Shown here in pieces: positions 8,692-19,026 of a stretch of 64,000 bases of DNA (position 1 is the first letter of the stretch; each line of letters opens with the position of its first letter). The DNA comes from Reyranella sp. CPCC 100927 (GTDB lineage Bacteria > Pseudomonadota > Alphaproteobacteria > Reyranellales > Reyranellaceae), in NCBI RefSeq assembly GCF_007859315.1, contig NZ_VOHA01000011.1, forward strand, positions 62,001 to 126,000, given 5' to 3'. The notes beneath the pieces were generated by a model. It ran no database searches and was not told the DNA's origin. It saw only the letters and a list, made by a program, of their open reading frames with translations. The translations under genes were made by a program, and so were the position numbers.

Positions 8692-9167
8692 CACGATGTC
8701 TCCCGCGCGCGTTCGATGGCGCGCAGTTCCTGAAGCAGCCAGCGGCGGCGGACGGTGAGCATGAAGAAGGCGAGACTGGCGCTGATCAGCGCCAGGATGA
8801 CCGACGAGAACGCCACCACCAGGTTCTCGCCCATCGCCTTGGCATCGTTGTTCGTCAGCGCCAGCAGCGCCGGGCCCATGGGAATCATCGTCGCCACCAG
8901 ACCCAGCATCGGCGTGCTGCGGGCAACCACGCGCAGCCACTCCAGGCGCTTCAGGATCCAGATCTCCAGGTCGTCGGAATTGCAATTGGTCTGGCGGTGA
9001 TGCGCCGCCAGACGGGAGCGATGAACGCCGCGCCAGCGTTGCCAGGCCTCCATGGCGAAAGCACCCAGCGCGACAAAGACGTAGACCAAAGCCACCAGAA
9101 CCAGGACGAGCACCGGCAACAGGAACAGGCGGGTGACCTCATAGAGACTCGATTCCAAGGCTGTCAT
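8691..9167 (-). CDS. MotA/TolQ/ExbB-family proton channel subunit (HmuU-like)
   Basis: A 158-residue membrane protein with an N-terminal helix (LFLLPVLVLVLVALVYVFVALGAF), a cytoplasmic charged loop and two C-terminal helices. The segment RSTPMLGLVATMIPMGPALLAL is the hallmark third-helix region of the ExbB/TolQ/MotA family (PF01618). The family forms proton-driven motors that energise outer-membrane or periplasmic machines. It is short for an ExbB. The ATG overlaps the CobN-like stop by 4 nt (ATGA), and its own stop overlaps the DUF2149 start, so the three subunits are probably made in a set ratio. By context it powers the CobN-like chelatase rather than a classical TonB complex; no tonB is present here. 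Confidence 0.85.
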   Translation of the reverse strand: MTALESSLYEVTRLFLLPVLVLVLVALVYVFVALGAFAMEAWQRWRGVHRSRLAAHHRQTNCNSDDLEIWILKRLEWLRVVARSTPMLGLVATMIPMGPALLALTNNDAKAMGENLVVAFSSVILALISASLAFFMLTVRRRWLLQELRAIERARETS

Positions 9168-12100
9168 GACACTCCCTCTCGCGCGCCTGCGTTGCTGCGG
9201 GCCTGCCACGCCATGCCGACCAGGAAACAGGTGCACAGCGCCGACAGGCAGAGCCAGGCCAGCCACGCCGATGGCTCGGTGGTTTGCCGCGGCACAGGTG
9301 CCAGGACCTGACCTTGCACCGGCTCGGGCGCACGTCCGGCGGGCGGCACAGCGGACTGCGCCGGCGCTGCTGTCGCCGACAGGCCGAAGCCCGCCGCAGC
9401 CTGCGTCACGAAGGCGCGCGTGGCCTCGGCGCCGATATCGACGCCATGATCGCGCGCCAGTTGCTGCCAGCGCTCGACAAGTTCGCGCCGCGTCTGTTCG
9501 CTCGCATCCCAGTAGCCTTCGCGAATCGCTTCGACGAGGCGTTCGACGACCTGCGCCTGGGCCGTCGGATTGTGCTGTGCGAACCAGCCGTTCAGATCCA
9601 GCTTGCGCTGGTCGCGCACGAACGTGTCGTGAATGGCCTGCCACTGGTCGGCCCGCACCGTATCCGGCGCCGTCACCTGCCAGCCCCAGACATTGTTCAC
9701 GATCTTCAGAATTTCGACGGTGCCGGCATAGCCTTCGCGCTTCATCGCGCCGATCCAGTGCGGGTTGAGGTATCGCGCCCGCAGTTCGTCGGCCAGCAGG
9801 CGCGCTGCCGGAGTCATCCGCGCCTTGGCGTCGCGCAGGTCAGCGACGTACAGGTCGGGCGCATTGCCCGTCAGATGGCGCACGGCCAGCGACAGGCCGC
9901 CGAGATACTCGAACGGATGGTCGGTCGAGAGCATGCCGTGCAGCCGCGACGAGCGTGCCAGGACAGCCGCCTGCACGCCATGCAGCTGCAGGGCGAACAG
10001 GTTGCCGTCATCCAGCCGCACGCCCCAGTCGCGCTTGCCGTAGGCATACTGCAGGCGCGCCAGGAAACGCTCAGCCAACGGCGCGTCGCTGTCCCATGAC
10101 GCGGAGCGCAAGGTCGCGTCCGGCAGGCCGCTGCCATAGTCGCCCGGTTCATTGCTGAACAGCCGCAGGCTCGCCAGCTGCTGCGCGCGTTGCGGCGCGA
10201 CACCGCGCGCCTGCAGCTGCTGCATGATCTGTCGCGTGTTGTGCGCCACTGCATTGCCGGGCTCGTCGAGCATGGCCAGACGCTCGATCGCGTCGGCCAG
10301 CAGTCGCATGAAGCCGTCGAACTGATCGCGGTAGACGCTGGTGACCTGCAGCACGACATCGATGCGCGACCGTCCCAGTTCGGACGCGGGAATGATGTCG
10401 AGCGCGACGACCCGCCCACCGCTGTTCCACACCGGCCGCAGGCCCAGCGCGTGCAGCACCTGGCTTTCCAGCACGCCAAGATGGCGCAACGCCTCCGACG
10501 ACCACAGTGAGAAGGCGAGCTTCTCGGGAGGCTTGCCGTCATGCTGCAGACGATAGGCATCGAGAAGCTTCTGCAAGGCCTCGTGCCCGGTGTCGTAGGC
10601 AGCGCGGGTCGGAATCTTGTCGGGTTCGAAGGCGAAGAGGTTGCGACCGCTGGGCACATCGGGGTTGCGTATCGGATCGCCGCCCGGCCCTGGCGCCACG
10701 AACCCGCCGGAGAGGCCGGCCAGCAGCGCCTCGATCTCCTGCGGGTCGCCGAGGTGCCGGTCGAGCGCGACGGCACGCGCCAGCACCTGCCGCATGCCGG
10801 CGTCCACGTCCGCCATCGGTACGCCCTCGCGCAGATAGCGTCGCAGATAGCGATAGGGCTCGCTGTCCTGCAGCGCCGCAAAATCCTCGGCGAAGACCTC
10901 CTGCGAATCCAGGCCCAGCCGCCGGTAGTACGACTCGCCCAGTTGCTGCATCACCGTGGCCAGACGATGCTCCGGCGCCGCGGGGTCGCCGAACGTATGC
11001 AACCCCAGCGGCAGCGCGTGGCGCGCCAGTTGATGCAGATGATCGTGCAAGGCACCGACGAAGCCGTCAGGGTCGCGCGTCATGGCGGCCTCGTCCCAGC
11101 CGAGATCGCGCTGCAGGTTGCCTTTCAGCACCGCCGCGCGGATCTGCGTCGCGGTGCGATCACGGGCCGGTCCTTCGGCAAGCTGAAGGTAATCGTGGAT
11201 CAGCACATGCAGGTCGCGCAGTTCGTCATAGAGGCCAGCTGGCGCGAAGGCGGGCGTCTGATGGCTCACGACGACGGCACGCCCGCGCCGCCGGGCCTGG
11301 ATGGCTTCGCCGATATTGTCCTGGATGTAGGGGTAGAAAACCGGCAGGTCGCCCACGGCGAGAAACGGAAAGTCGCTGGCCGCCAGGCCGCGATCCTTGC
11401 CCGGCGTCCATTCCTGCGTGCCGTGCGTGCCCAGATGGATTAGCGCGTGCGCGCCCTGCACCTGGCGGACATACAGGTAGGCCGCCAGATAGAGATGATC
11501 CGGCGGCGTGCGCGTGTCGTGATACGCCTTGGCGGAATCGCCGCCGCGCGGCGGCTGCGGCATCACGACAAGCTTGCCCAGCCGCAGACGCGGAACGATG
11601 AACTGCGCCTGGCCATCGACCTGCCGCACCGCCGCATGCGCCTCGGGTTGCCCCCAGCGCTCGACGAGCGCGACACGCACCGTCTCGGGCAACCCGTCGA
11701 ACCAGGCGCGATAGCGCGCCACCGGGACAGCTTCCGCCAACCCATCGGCCAGCAGTTTCTCGAGTACCTCGGGCCGATAGAACGCCGCCAGCATCGACTG
11801 TCCGGCGTCGATCAGCTGCCGTTCGTCAGCCGGCGTCACGTCATAGCCGGCCGCTGACAACGCCTTACTGATCCGCTCGAGGCTGCGCGGCACATTGAGG
11901 TGCGAGGCCGACAGGTTCTTTTCGCCGATCGGGTAGTTCCAGAACATCAACGCCAGGCGCTTGTCCGCCACCGGCGTGCGCCGCAGGGCGGCAAGCGCGG
12001 CGGCCTTGTCGAGCAGCGCAGCGACCTGCTCGGGCAGCGGCGTCGGCTCGCCATTCTCCACGGCATCGATCACCAGCGGATCGCTGACACCCCAGCTCTC

Positions 12101-13024
12101 GGGCAGGCTGAGGAACGGCGCCACGATGTGCGGCGGCACACCGCTGGTGGCCCGGCGCCACGCTGCCGGATCACCTTCGCGGAAGGTGATGGTCTGCAGC
12201 ACCGGCCGGTCGAGCGCCTGGAACTCGGCCAGGCGCACCGGGCCGTTCAACATGTGCTGCAGGTTGACCAGCACGTCGGGACTGGCGGACCCCAGCGTGC
12301 TCTGCAACGCGCGCGGATCGGCCGCCTCGAACCAGAACACCAGCGGCACCAGACCGCGCGCTTCGCTGGCCGCCACCAGCGCATCGATGACGCGGGTCTG
12401 CATGTTGGCCAGTGCGCTGGCATGAACGGCGAACGCAATGCGCGGCGCATCCGGCCGCCAGCGATCAGCCCCCCAGGCCAGATAGGTCTCGACCTGCGCA
12501 AACGGCTGTGGCGCCCGGGGGTGATAGAAACCGGCCTTGGGCAGGACCGCCGGTGGTGCCACCGACGCAACGTCGCCGCCGGCCTGCCATTGCTTGATGT
12601 AGCCGACCAGCCGACGCAGGTTGGCCTCGCCGCCGTTGGCGTAGTACGCGACGAGGCGCTGCGCGTGCTCAGGCGCGATGCGATCGAAGGCCGGGGGACC
12701 GCCGCCGATGCGGATCCAGGGGATGGTGCTCTGAGTCAGGGCCGTGCCCAGGCGCGCCTGTACGGCTGCCAGGTCGTTCGGCCGCGGCGTGTCGAGGATC
12801 ACGAGGTTGGCGCCGGCAATCCAGGCAGCCGGGTCGCCCGGCGCGGCGTCGATGTAGACGGGCTCGACCATCACACCGGCCTCACGTCCCCATGCGGCGA
12901 GCCTGGCGAACTTGGCCGGCAGCACGAAGTCGTTGGTGACGATGCGCACCACCGGCTCGGCCTGCGCAGTGCTCGCCGAGAAGAGAGCGCACACCAAGGC
13001 CATCACGCGCGCGATCGTGGGCAT
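9164..13024 (-). CDS. Exported, membrane-anchored CobN-like chelatase (HmuS-like)
   Basis: A 1286-residue member of the CobN/Mg-chelatase H-subunit family (PF02514). The core motif HLGTHGTQEWTPGKD lies near residues 528-542, followed by the usual GDLPVFYPYIQDNIGE region. Cytoplasmic CobN inserts cobalt during B12 synthesis. This one instead begins with a Sec signal (RVMALVCALFSASTAQA) and ends with a transmembrane helix (WLAWLCLSALCTCFLVGMAW) plus a short basic tail, so the catalytic body should face the periplasm. The ATG at 13024 follows the receptor stop by one base (TGACATG) and is preferred over an upstream Met that would overlap the receptor. Together with the TonB receptor, ExbB-like and DUF2149 genes this matches the HmuRSUV arrangement, where HmuS is linked to removing metal from tetrapyrrole. 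The metal and ligand here are not proven. Confidence 0.85.
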   Translation of the reverse strand: MPTIARVMALVCALFSASTAQAEPVVRIVTNDFVLPAKFARLAAWGREAGVMVEPVYIDAAPGDPAAWIAGANLVILDTPRPNDLAAVQARLGTALTQSTIPWIRIGGGPPAFDRIAPEHAQRLVAYYANGGEANLRRLVGYIKQWQAGGDVASVAPPAVLPKAGFYHPRAPQPFAQVETYLAWGADRWRPDAPRIAFAVHASALANMQTRVIDALVAASEARGLVPLVFWFEAADPRALQSTLGSASPDVLVNLQHMLNGPVRLAEFQALDRPVLQTITFREGDPAAWRRATSGVPPHIVAPFLSLPESWGVSDPLVIDAVENGEPTPLPEQVAALLDKAAALAALRRTPVADKRLALMFWNYPIGEKNLSASHLNVPRSLERISKALSAAGYDVTPADERQLIDAGQSMLAAFYRPEVLEKLLADGLAEAVPVARYRAWFDGLPETVRVALVERWGQPEAHAAVRQVDGQAQFIVPRLRLGKLVVMPQPPRGGDSAKAYHDTRTPPDHLYLAAYLYVRQVQGAHALIHLGTHGTQEWTPGKDRGLAASDFPFLAVGDLPVFYPYIQDNIGEAIQARRRGRAVVVSHQTPAFAPAGLYDELRDLHVLIHDYLQLAEGPARDRTATQIRAAVLKGNLQRDLGWDEAAMTRDPDGFVGALHDHLHQLARHALPLGLHTFGDPAAPEHRLATVMQQLGESYYRRLGLDSQEVFAEDFAALQDSEPYRYLRRYLREGVPMADVDAGMRQVLARAVALDRHLGDPQEIEALLAGLSGGFVAPGPGGDPIRNPDVPSGRNLFAFEPDKIPTRAAYDTGHEALQKLLDAYRLQHDGKPPEKLAFSLWSSEALRHLGVLESQVLHALGLRPVWNSGGRVVALDIIPASELGRSRIDVVLQVTSVYRDQFDGFMRLLADAIERLAMLDEPGNAVAHNTRQIMQQLQARGVAPQRAQQLASLRLFSNEPGDYGSGLPDATLRSASWDSDAPLAERFLARLQYAYGKRDWGVRLDDGNLFALQLHGVQAAVLARSSRLHGMLSTDHPFEYLGGLSLAVRHLTGNAPDLYVADLRDAKARMTPAARLLADELRARYLNPHWIGAMKREGYAGTVEILKIVNNVWGWQVTAPDTVRADQWQAIHDTFVRDQRKLDLNGWFAQHNPTAQAQVVERLVEAIREGYWDASEQTRRELVERWQQLARDHGVDIGAEATRAFVTQAAAGFGLSATAAPAQSAVPPAGRAPEPVQGQVLAPVPRQTTEPSAWLAWLCLSALCTCFLVGMAWQARSNAGAREGVS

Positions 13025-13025
13025 G

Positions 13026-14981
13026 TCAGAACCTGTAGTTGAGGCCGACCCAGTAGAGGCGACCCGGCTCGGCATAGGTGAACAACGACGATTTTTCGGC
13101 GAGGCGTTCGTTGGCGATGTTCTGGACGCCGGCGCGCATGGTGACCGTGTCGGTCAGTCGATGACTGAGGTCGATCGACCACAGCGTATAGCCCGGCAGA
13201 CGCCGGCCGCCGGTCGCGGTCGGATACACGATCTGCCGCCCGACATAGTCACCGCGCAGTTGCACGGTCGTGCCTTCGCGCGGCGTCCAGCCCAGCGTGA
13301 CGTTGCCGCTGTGCCGCGGGCGCTCCGGCAATTCCTGGCCCGTCGTGCGGTTCTTGGTGTCGAGAAACGTGTAGTTCGCATCCAGGCGCAGCTGCCAGGG
13401 CAGCGCCACGCCACCGGCGATCTCGACACCGCGAATGCGCGCCTTCTCGACATTCTCGTACGTGCGAATCTCGCGACCGCGGATACCGCAGAAGCGTACG
13501 CACGCGGTCTGGATCAGGTTCTTCAGGTCGTTCTGAAACACCGTGGCGCGCAACGACCATGACGCCGCCTGGTAGTCGGCACCGAACTCGTAGGATGTGT
13601 TGATCTCCGGCCGCAGATCGGGGTTGCCCACGATGGTGAAGCGGCCGGCCGCCGCCACGGCGCGGTACTCCGGCGACAGCTGCTTCAGGGTCGGCGCCTT
13701 GAAGCCGCGACCGACGCCGACCCGAAATGTCAGCGCGTCATTCCAGTGATGCACCAGATAGGCGCGCGGACTGTTCTGCCAGCCGAATGCATCGTGATGA
13801 TCGAGCCGATTGCCGATCACCAGCGACCAGTCGGCGCCCAGCGTGATCTCGTCCTGCAGGAAGAGCGCCTGGTGCGTCGCCTGCGCCCGGCCGCGGCGGT
13901 TGACCGTGCTGTCCTTCAGGCGCTCCTCGCGCCATTCACCGCCCAGCGTGATGCGATTGAAGCCGAACGCACCGAACGTCAGATGGCCATCGACAATGTC
14001 GTCGGTCAGCCGGTGTGGCCCCGACGGTGTCCCCTGCGAGCGCCGGCTCTCGCGATAGAGGGTCGATCGATAGGCACGCAGCGTGCTGCTGCCCCAACCC
14101 CAGTCTCCTTGATGGGTCAGCGAGAACTGCTGGCGCTCGACATCATCGGTCGTCTTGTAGAACGACGGCGCGGGGCCCTCCGACAACAGCTTGTACAGGC
14201 GCCGATCGACGCCATAGCCGTAGCTGAGGTCGATGCGCTGCGCCTGATCGGGCGTCCATGTCAGAACCGCCTTGCCGGCGGCGCTGTCGCGCTTCTCGAG
14301 TTCCGACCGGCGCGGCTCGGTGGGATCGGGGGCCAGCTGGCGACCGCTGGCCTCGCCATAGAGGCTGAGCGCGAGACGACCGGGCACCAGCGGACCGCCG
14401 GCATAGCCGCCGAACTGATACGTATCGCCGCCGCGACGCTGCTGCAGGCCACCGGTGCCGGAGAAACCGCCGTGCCAGGCATCCGTGGCGCGTCGCGTGA
14501 TGACGTTGATGACTCCACCCAGCGCTTCGGAGCCGTAGAGCGAGGACATCGGACCGCGCACCACCTCGATGCGCTCGATGGCCTCGACCGGAATCCAGTT
14601 CAGGTCGTAGTCGGCATGGGCGATGGCGCTGCCCGCGGTGTTGACGCGCTTGCCATCGACCAGGATCAGCGTGTGTTCGCTCGGCATGCCGCGGATGCTG
14701 ATGCCGCGCCGGTTGAGGCCGATACCGCCGATGGTGATTCCCGGCGTGCCGCGCAGAGCATCCGACAGATCCTGGACCGGTCGCCGGCTCAGCTGATCGC
14801 GCGTCACCACGGTAACTGTCGCCGGCGCGTCGCGCAGCTTGCGTTCGGTCGTCGTGGCGCTGACGACGACCGCGGGCAGCTCCTGGGATTCCTGGGCCTG
14901 CCCCTCGCCCGACATCATCGGCGCCACTGCCAGCAGAGACCAGTACAGCCGTCTTCGCGAGCGGTTGAACCGACAACGCAT
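13026..14981 (-). CDS. TonB-dependent outer-membrane receptor (BtuB/HmuR type)
   Basis: A 651-residue receptor. The signal peptide (RSRRRLYWSLLAVAPMM to GQAQ) is followed by a TonB-box-like LPAVVVSAT and a plug domain with GITIGGIGLNRRGISIRGM, ILVDGKRVN and IEVVRGPMSSLYGSEALGG. The last residue is an aromatic (VGLNYRF), as needed for barrel assembly. The start is ATG at 14981, with GGGGAG 8 nt upstream; a TTG 15 nt further up is less likely. An unusual Cys pair (ACVRFCG) lies in the barrel region about 490 residues in. It is the first gene of a four-gene operon controlled by a Zur-like palindrome, so the cargo is likely a metal, a metal-tetrapyrrole or a metallophore complex. Confidence 0.9.
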   Translation of the reverse strand: MRCRFNRSRRRLYWSLLAVAPMMSGEGQAQESQELPAVVVSATTTERKLRDAPATVTVVTRDQLSRRPVQDLSDALRGTPGITIGGIGLNRRGISIRGMPSEHTLILVDGKRVNTAGSAIAHADYDLNWIPVEAIERIEVVRGPMSSLYGSEALGGVINVITRRATDAWHGGFSGTGGLQQRRGGDTYQFGGYAGGPLVPGRLALSLYGEASGRQLAPDPTEPRRSELEKRDSAAGKAVLTWTPDQAQRIDLSYGYGVDRRLYKLLSEGPAPSFYKTTDDVERQQFSLTHQGDWGWGSSTLRAYRSTLYRESRRSQGTPSGPHRLTDDIVDGHLTFGAFGFNRITLGGEWREERLKDSTVNRRGRAQATHQALFLQDEITLGADWSLVIGNRLDHHDAFGWQNSPRAYLVHHWNDALTFRVGVGRGFKAPTLKQLSPEYRAVAAAGRFTIVGNPDLRPEINTSYEFGADYQAASWSLRATVFQNDLKNLIQTACVRFCGIRGREIRTYENVEKARIRGVEIAGGVALPWQLRLDANYTFLDTKNRTTGQELPERPRHSGNVTLGWTPREGTTVQLRGDYVGRQIVYPTATGGRRLPGYTLWSIDLSHRLTDTVTMRAGVQNIANERLAEKSSLFTYAEPGRLYWVGLNYRF

Positions 14982-15015
14982 TCCCGAACTCCCCAACGCA
15001 CCTTTCCGATCGCGA

Positions 15016-15041
15016 ATTATAGAATGTTATAACGTAACATT
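15016..15041 (-). promoter_or_regulatory. Zur-like palindrome overlapping the receptor operon promoter
   Basis: AATGTTATAACGTAACATT at 15023-15041 has perfect 7-bp arms (AATGTTA/TAACATT) and agrees at 16 of 18 defined positions with the classical Zur site AATGTTATA-N-TATAACATT. Read on the minus strand it abuts a perfect TATAAT at 15021-15016, 34 nt before the receptor ATG, and a TATAAC lies inside it. Binding would block the promoter, giving repression by Zur under zinc-replete conditions. No zur gene is in the window. Confidence 0.65.
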
Positions 15042-15062
15042 TCCGATTGCAACAAAGTCTGG

Positions 15063-15104
15063 GCCGTCTGTCATCCCGCGCGCTGGCGCGGGATGACAGA
15101 CGGC
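15063..15104. terminator. Long hairpin between ettA and the receptor operon
   Basis: A perfect 18-bp stem (15063-15080 with 15087-15104, loop CGCTGG) begins right after the ettA stop codon. It contains GTCATCCCGCG and its complement, so it belongs to the same GTCATCC palindrome family seen near 18.1, 25.5 and 34.9 kb. No T-run follows, but its place fits transcript termination of ettA ahead of the operator. Confidence 0.6.
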
Positions 15105-15107
15105 GCG

Positions 15108-16790
<1,683 letters not shown>

Positions 16791-16954
16791 GATGGATTCC
16801 TGCTGCGCGAAATTTCGGGGGCAATCGGGCCGCTTCTCTAGCGGAGCCGCGCTGCGATGGCAACGTAACCACCGCGCTCTTGCATCGCCTTTTCCCGGCC
16901 CGTGAAATCGCCTTAAATGCCTCTTGTGAACCGGTTTCGAGGGGATGGGGAGCA

Positions 16955-17290
16955 ATGAGCAGGGGCAAGATCGCGGCCATCGTCGCCGGCGGCATCGCCG
17001 CCGTGCTGGTCATTGCCTTCTTGGTCTATCGCATGGTGGTCCAGGAGGCCGGGCCGGCGTTCGACCAGTCCTTCAACGAAAGCTTCCTTGATAACTGCCT
17101 GAAATCGGCGCGTGGCGCCTTGACGCAGCAGGGCAAGACCGGACCCGACGCCGAAGCCCTGGTGCAGCGTTACTGCACCTGCGCGCTTGACGTCGTCAAA
17201 CCCATGCCGGCTGCCGACAAGATCCTGCTGGGCAATTCGGAGGCGAAGCAGCGCGAGGTCATGGCAGAAGTGCAGAAACGGTGCCGGTAA
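16955..17290 (+). CDS. Small membrane-anchored or secreted Cys-containing protein (hypothetical)
   Basis: A 111-residue protein with an N-terminal hydrophobic helix (IAAIVAGGIAAVLVIAFLVY) that is either a signal anchor or signal peptide. The remainder is hydrophilic and has four cysteines (DNCLK, YCTCA and a C-terminal KRCR), which could form two disulfides in the periplasm. The ATG at 16955 has GGGGAG 4 nt upstream. It lies divergent from ettA and just before the SDR gene. No family was recognised. Confidence 0.6.
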   Translation: MSRGKIAAIVAGGIAAVLVIAFLVYRMVVQEAGPAFDQSFNESFLDNCLKSARGALTQQGKTGPDAEALVQRYCTCALDVVKPMPAADKILLGNSEAKQREVMAEVQKRCR

Positions 17291-17341
17291 GCCGCCGGTA
17301 AGCGGCGCACCATCGACGGACGGATCGGAGGATAGTGACGG

Positions 17342-18112
17342 ATGAGCGGGCGGTTGAACGGCAAGGTGGCGCTGATCACGGGCGGCGCATCGGGACTGGG
17401 TGAATGCGCGGCGATCCTGATGGCGCAGGAAGGCGCCAAGGTCGTGATCGCCGACATCCAGGCCGACAAAGGCAAGGCCGTGGCCGGCAAGATCGGCAGC
17501 GCCGCATCGTTCGTGCTGCTTGATGTGACCAGCGAAGCGCAATGGCAGGCAGCGATCGCCGCGGCGGTCGCCACGTTCGGCGCCCTGCACGTGCTGGTGA
17601 ATTCGGCCGGTATCGGGCTGGGCAAGACCGTGGAGGATATCGAGCTCGAGGAGTGGCGCCGCGTGCACGCGATCGATCTGGACGGCGTGTTCCTGGGCTG
17701 CAAGCACGGCGTGCGCGAGATCAAGAAGCATACCGGGGCGCTGGGCGGCTCGATCATCAACATCTCGTCGATCTCGGGCATCATCGCCGGCGCCAACATG
17801 GCGGCCTACAACTCGGCCAAGGCCGGCGTGCGGTTGTTGTCGAAGTCGGTGGCGCTACATTGCGCCAAATCGGGCTACAACATCCGCTGCAATTCGGTGC
17901 ACCCGACCTTCATCGACACGCCGATCCTCGACCGCTACCGCACGCGCTTCGGCGACGAGGTCATGCAACAGAAGCTCGGCCGCCAGGTGCCGATCGGACG
18001 GCTGGGCCGGCCCGAGGAAGTCGGCTGGCCGATCGTGTTCCTCGCCTCCGACGAATCGAGCTTCATGACCGGTTCGGAAGTGGTGGTCGACGGCGGCATC
18101 AGCGCGATGTGA
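17342..18112 (+). CDS. Short-chain dehydrogenase/reductase (SDR)
   Basis: A 256-residue classical SDR using NAD(P)H. The cofactor motif is TGGASGLG at residues 14-21; NSAG is the strand-4 motif; catalytic Ser is in ISSISG and Tyr/Lys in YNSAK. An acidic residue after strand 2 (VIADIQ) favours NAD over NADP. GGAGGA lies about 10 nt upstream of the ATG. It heads a codirectional series (hydrolase, SnoaL-like, acyl-CoA dehydrogenase), so a role in degrading an alicyclic or fatty substrate is plausible but unproven. Confidence 0.88.
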   Translation: MSGRLNGKVALITGGASGLGECAAILMAQEGAKVVIADIQADKGKAVAGKIGSAASFVLLDVTSEAQWQAAIAAAVATFGALHVLVNSAGIGLGKTVEDIELEEWRRVHAIDLDGVFLGCKHGVREIKKHTGALGGSIINISSISGIIAGANMAAYNSAKAGVRLLSKSVALHCAKSGYNIRCNSVHPTFIDTPILDRYRTRFGDEVMQQKLGRQVPIGRLGRPEEVGWPIVFLASDESSFMTGSEVVVDGGISAM

Positions 18113-18127
18113 CGGTCGCGCAAGCGA

Positions 18128-18208
18128 CCGTCATCCCGAGCGGCACGAGGGACCTTCTGCGGCAGGCGTTCTTACTGAGAAAAGATTCCGCGCTACGCTC
18201 GGCATGAC
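18128..18208. repeat. Palindromic GTCATCC repeat, diverged copy
   Basis: Arms read CCGTCATCCCGAGCGGCACG and, in inverted form, CGCTACGCTCGGCATGACAA. It belongs to the family seen in fuller form at 25452-25579 and 34905-35031. It fills the gap between the SDR and hydrolase genes. Confidence 0.6.
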
Positions 18209-18228
18209 AAAGGGAACGGAGGCTATCC

Positions 18229-19026
18229 ATGCTCCTGGCAATCGACGGACACCGCGTCTACTACGATATCGTCGGCCCCGATCAGGCGCCGGTCGTGTGC
18301 TTCACCCATTCGCTGTCGTCGGACGGCGGCATGTGGCAGGAGCAGGTGCCGATCCTGCTGGGCGCCGGCTTCCGCGTGCTGCGGCTGGACATGCGCGGCC
18401 ACGGCGGCAGCGACCCGGTGGCCGGCGACTACACGATGTCGATCCTGGCCGGCGACGTGATCAAGGCGCTCGACACGTTGGGCATCGACAAGGTGCATTA
18501 CATCGGCCTGTCGATCGGCGGCATGATCGGCCAGGCCCTGCTGCTGGACCACGGCACCCGGCTGCTGTCGGCGATGCTGTGCGACACCCTGCCCGGCACG
18601 CCGCCCGGCTCGGAGGCCTCGTGGGAGGAGCGCAAGGCGGCGGTGCGGCTGGCCAACGGCCTGGCCACGATCGCCGACGGCACCATGGACCGCTGGTTCA
18701 CGCCGGCCTTCAAGAACCGCAACCCGGCGCGCTGGACGCAGATCCGCGACACCATCGTGGGCACGACGGCGCAGGGCTTCCTGGGCTGCGCCGCCGCGAT
18801 CCAGAACTTCAACTTCGAGAACCAGCTGCACTCCATCAAGGTGCCGACCCTTGTCGTCTGCGGTGACCAGGACCCCGGCACGCCGCCGGACGCCAACAAG
18901 CTGATCGCATCCAAGATCCCGGGCGGCCGCTACGAGGAGATCAAGGACGCCCGCCACCTGCCCAACGTCGAGCACCCCGACACGTTCAACCCGGTCATGG
19001 TGTCGTGGCTGCGGCAGAACAAATGA
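18229..19026 (+). CDS. Alpha/beta hydrolase (3-oxoadipate enol-lactonase type)
   Basis: A 265-residue alpha/beta hydrolase. The nucleophile elbow is GLSIGGMIG near residue 95, the acid lies in VVCGDQDPGTPP near residue 210, and the catalytic His is in ARHLPNVE near the end. The fold and length fit the PcaD-like group that opens lactones or hydrolyses esters. The ATG at 18229 has GGAGG 7 nt upstream, and its stop overlaps the next gene (ATGA). No other beta-ketoadipate genes are near, so the PcaD function is not assured. Confidence 0.85.
   Translation: MLLAIDGHRVYYDIVGPDQAPVVCFTHSLSSDGGMWQEQVPILLGAGFRVLRLDMRGHGGSDPVAGDYTMSILAGDVIKALDTLGIDKVHYIGLSIGGMIGQALLLDHGTRLLSAMLCDTLPGTPPGSEASWEERKAAVRLANGLATIADGTMDRWFTPAFKNRNPARWTQIRDTIVGTTAQGFLGCAAAIQNFNFENQLHSIKVPTLVVCGDQDPGTPPDANKLIASKIPGGRYEEIKDARHLPNVEHPDTFNPVMVSWLRQNK

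Noticed and set aside
9164-13024. Annotation as the cobaltochelatase CobN of B12 synthesis
   Set aside because: Signal peptide, C-terminal anchor, TonB receptor partner and absence of cobS/cobT argue for a periplasmic HmuS-like role.
14997-15107. Cobalamin riboswitch or B12 control for the CobN/TonB-receptor operon
   Set aside because: Only about 110 nt separate the receptor from ettA, filled by a hairpin and the Zur-like site. No B12-box-like sequence is seen and no B12 synthesis genes adjoin.
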